Assembly (NCBI GenBank): GCA_020249025.1
Contig: JADCGM010000177.1
Coordinates: forward strand, 1-5,939
Direction of reading: 5' to 3'
From: Alphaproteobacteria bacterium
GTDB taxonomy: Bacteria > Pseudomonadota > Alphaproteobacteria > Sphingomonadales > Sphingomonadaceae
DNA: 5,939 bases
Part shown: in pieces, positions 5,040-5,939 of the stretch
Layout of the letters: the number at the start of each line of letters is the position of its first letter
How positions within the stretch are numbered: position 1 is the first letter of the stretch
Position numbers and translations under genes: made by a program
Notes under the pieces: generated by a model
Told to the model about the DNA's origin: nothing
Seen by the model: the letters and a program-made list of their open reading frames with translations, nothing else
Database searches by the model: none

Positions 5040-5939
5040 ATGACCATCTTCCTGTTCGCCACCGGCATCGAGAACAGCATCCCGCGCGTCGGCGATCGCC
5101 GCGTCGATCAGATGGAAAGCTGCGGCCACTATCGCCGCTGGCGCGAGGACTTCGATCTTGTCGAACGCCTCGGCCTCAACGTGCTGCGCTACGGCCCGCC
5201 GCTGCACACCAGCTTCCTCGGGCCGGGCCGCTACGACTGGAGCTTTGCCGACGAGACCTTCGCCGAGCTGAAGCGGCGCGACATCATCCCGATCGTCGAT
5301 CTCTGCCATTTCGGCGTGCCGGACTGGATCGGCGACTTCCAGAACCCCGATTTTCCGGCGCTGTTCGCGGATTACGCCAAGGTCTTCGCCGAGCGCTTTC
5401 CCTGGGTGCAGCTCTACACGCCGGTCAACGAGATGTATATTTGCGCCCTGTTTTCCGCCCGTTATGGCTGGTGGAACGAGCGGCTGACGACCGATCGCGG
5501 CTTCGTCACCGCGCTGAAGCACATCGTGAAGGCCAATGTGCTGGCGATGCGCTGCATCCTCGACGTGCGAGCGGACGCGATCTTCATCCAGTCCGAAAGC
5601 TCGGAATATTTCCACGCGGAAGGCCCGGCGGCGATCAAGCCGGCCGAGGTGATGAACGCGATGCGCTTCCTCAGCCTCGACCTCAACTACGGCCGCCGCG
5701 TTGATTCGACGATGTACGAGTATCTCCTCGACAACGGCATGACCCGCGAGGAGTACCACTTCTTCCTCGGCAGCCGGCTGAAGCCGCACTGCATCATGGG
5801 CAACGACTATTATGTCACCAACGAGCACCGCGTGTCCGCCGACGGCGGCTCGCGGGCGAGCGGCGAGGTCTTCGGCTACAACGGCATCACCTGGCAGTAT
5901 TTCGACCGCTACAAGCTGCCGGTGATGCACACCGAGACC
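5040..5939 (+). CDS. Glycoside hydrolase family 1-like enzyme, 3' end outside the window
   Basis: The frame is open from ATG 5040 to the right edge, giving 300 residues with no stop, so the gene is 3'-truncated by the window and is not a pseudogene on this evidence. The fold is a GH1-type (beta/alpha)8 barrel. DLCHFGVPDW (87-96) matches the family's H-x-x-x-P element, with H90. TPVNEM (127-132) is the acid/base motif, with E131. MHTET at the very edge places the nucleophile at E299. The usual N-terminal YQ-EG segment is replaced by FATGIENSIPRVGDRRVDQ (6-24), so the sugar-binding Gln is missing. This resembles the GH1-like barrels that precede an RmlD-type sugar-nucleotide reductase domain in some bacteria, which I recall as starting GVECTVNRVGD. 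There is no signal peptide, suggesting a cytosolic enzyme. Hydrolysis of a beta-glycoside is likely, but the substrate is unknown. Confidence 0.85.
   Translation, partial: MTIFLFATGIENSIPRVGDRRVDQMESCGHYRRWREDFDLVERLGLNVLRYGPPLHTSFLGPGRYDWSFADETFAELKRRDIIPIVDLCHFGVPDWIGDFQNPDFPALFADYAKVFAERFPWVQLYTPVNEMYICALFSARYGWWNERLTTDRGFVTALKHIVKANVLAMRCILDVRADAIFIQSESSEYFHAEGPAAIKPAEVMNAMRFLSLDLNYGRRVDSTMYEYLLDNGMTREEYHFFLGSRLKPHCIMGNDYYVTNEHRVSADGGSRASGEVFGYNGITWQYFDRYKLPVMHTET

Noticed and set aside
4961..5930. Open frames on both strands overlapping the glycoside hydrolase
   Set aside because: The frame from 5040 shows ordered GH1 motifs (H90, E131, E299) at family spacing. The overlapping frames show only biased composition.
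1..5939. Search for CRISPR arrays, tRNA or rRNA genes, insertion sequences, toxin-antitoxin or defence modules
   Set aside because: No spaced direct repeats, cloverleaf-like segments, transposase motifs or paired small toxin/antitoxin genes were seen. The gaps between genes are all under about 125 bp.

Overview
The window is GC-rich chromosomal DNA, tightly packed with short intergenic gaps. It reads like an alphaproteobacterium, most likely a sphingomonad (Sphingomonadales). This is an inference from base composition, a secreted DUF4402 protein, and the mix of household and catabolic genes. No taxonomic marker gene is present. The high GC content creates long spurious open frames on the antisense strand of nearly every gene; these were set aside.

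Left part (1-3004). A gene running off the left edge starts at position 7 on the minus strand. Divergent from it is a nitronate monooxygenase-type flavoprotein (127-1077, +). It converges on a dienelactone hydrolase family protein (1110-1904, -). Behind that, on the same strand, lies a secreted DUF4402 protein (about 1964-2968 or 3004, -). The 59-bp gap between those two minus-strand genes holds a possible promoter and a GC-rich hairpin that overlaps the hydrolase ribosome-binding site.

Middle (3005-4427). A compact plus-strand pair encodes the ribosome-rescue peptidyl-tRNA hydrolase ArfB and, 11 bp later, a GNAT acetyltransferase. The arfB start has a TATAAC box spaced as for a leaderless mRNA. 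The GNAT gene meets an unrecognised minus-strand gene tail to tail, and their stop codons share a CTAG palindrome.

Right part (4428-5939). The unrecognised gene follows mscL, the large-conductance mechanosensitive channel, on the minus strand. Divergent from mscL is the first 300 codons of a family 1 glycoside hydrolase-like gene that is cut by the right edge, just after its predicted nucleophile. It has no stop codon in the window but is clearly real.

The genes do not form one pathway. The only plausible co-transcribed sets are arfB with the GNAT gene, mscL with the unrecognised gene, and perhaps the DUF4402 gene with the dienelactone hydrolase. I found no mobile element, CRISPR array, RNA gene, toxin-antitoxin pair or defence system, and nothing that amounts to a new multi-gene system. 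The items most worth following up are the atypical glycoside hydrolase, the unrecognised mscL neighbour and the possible leaderless arfB.
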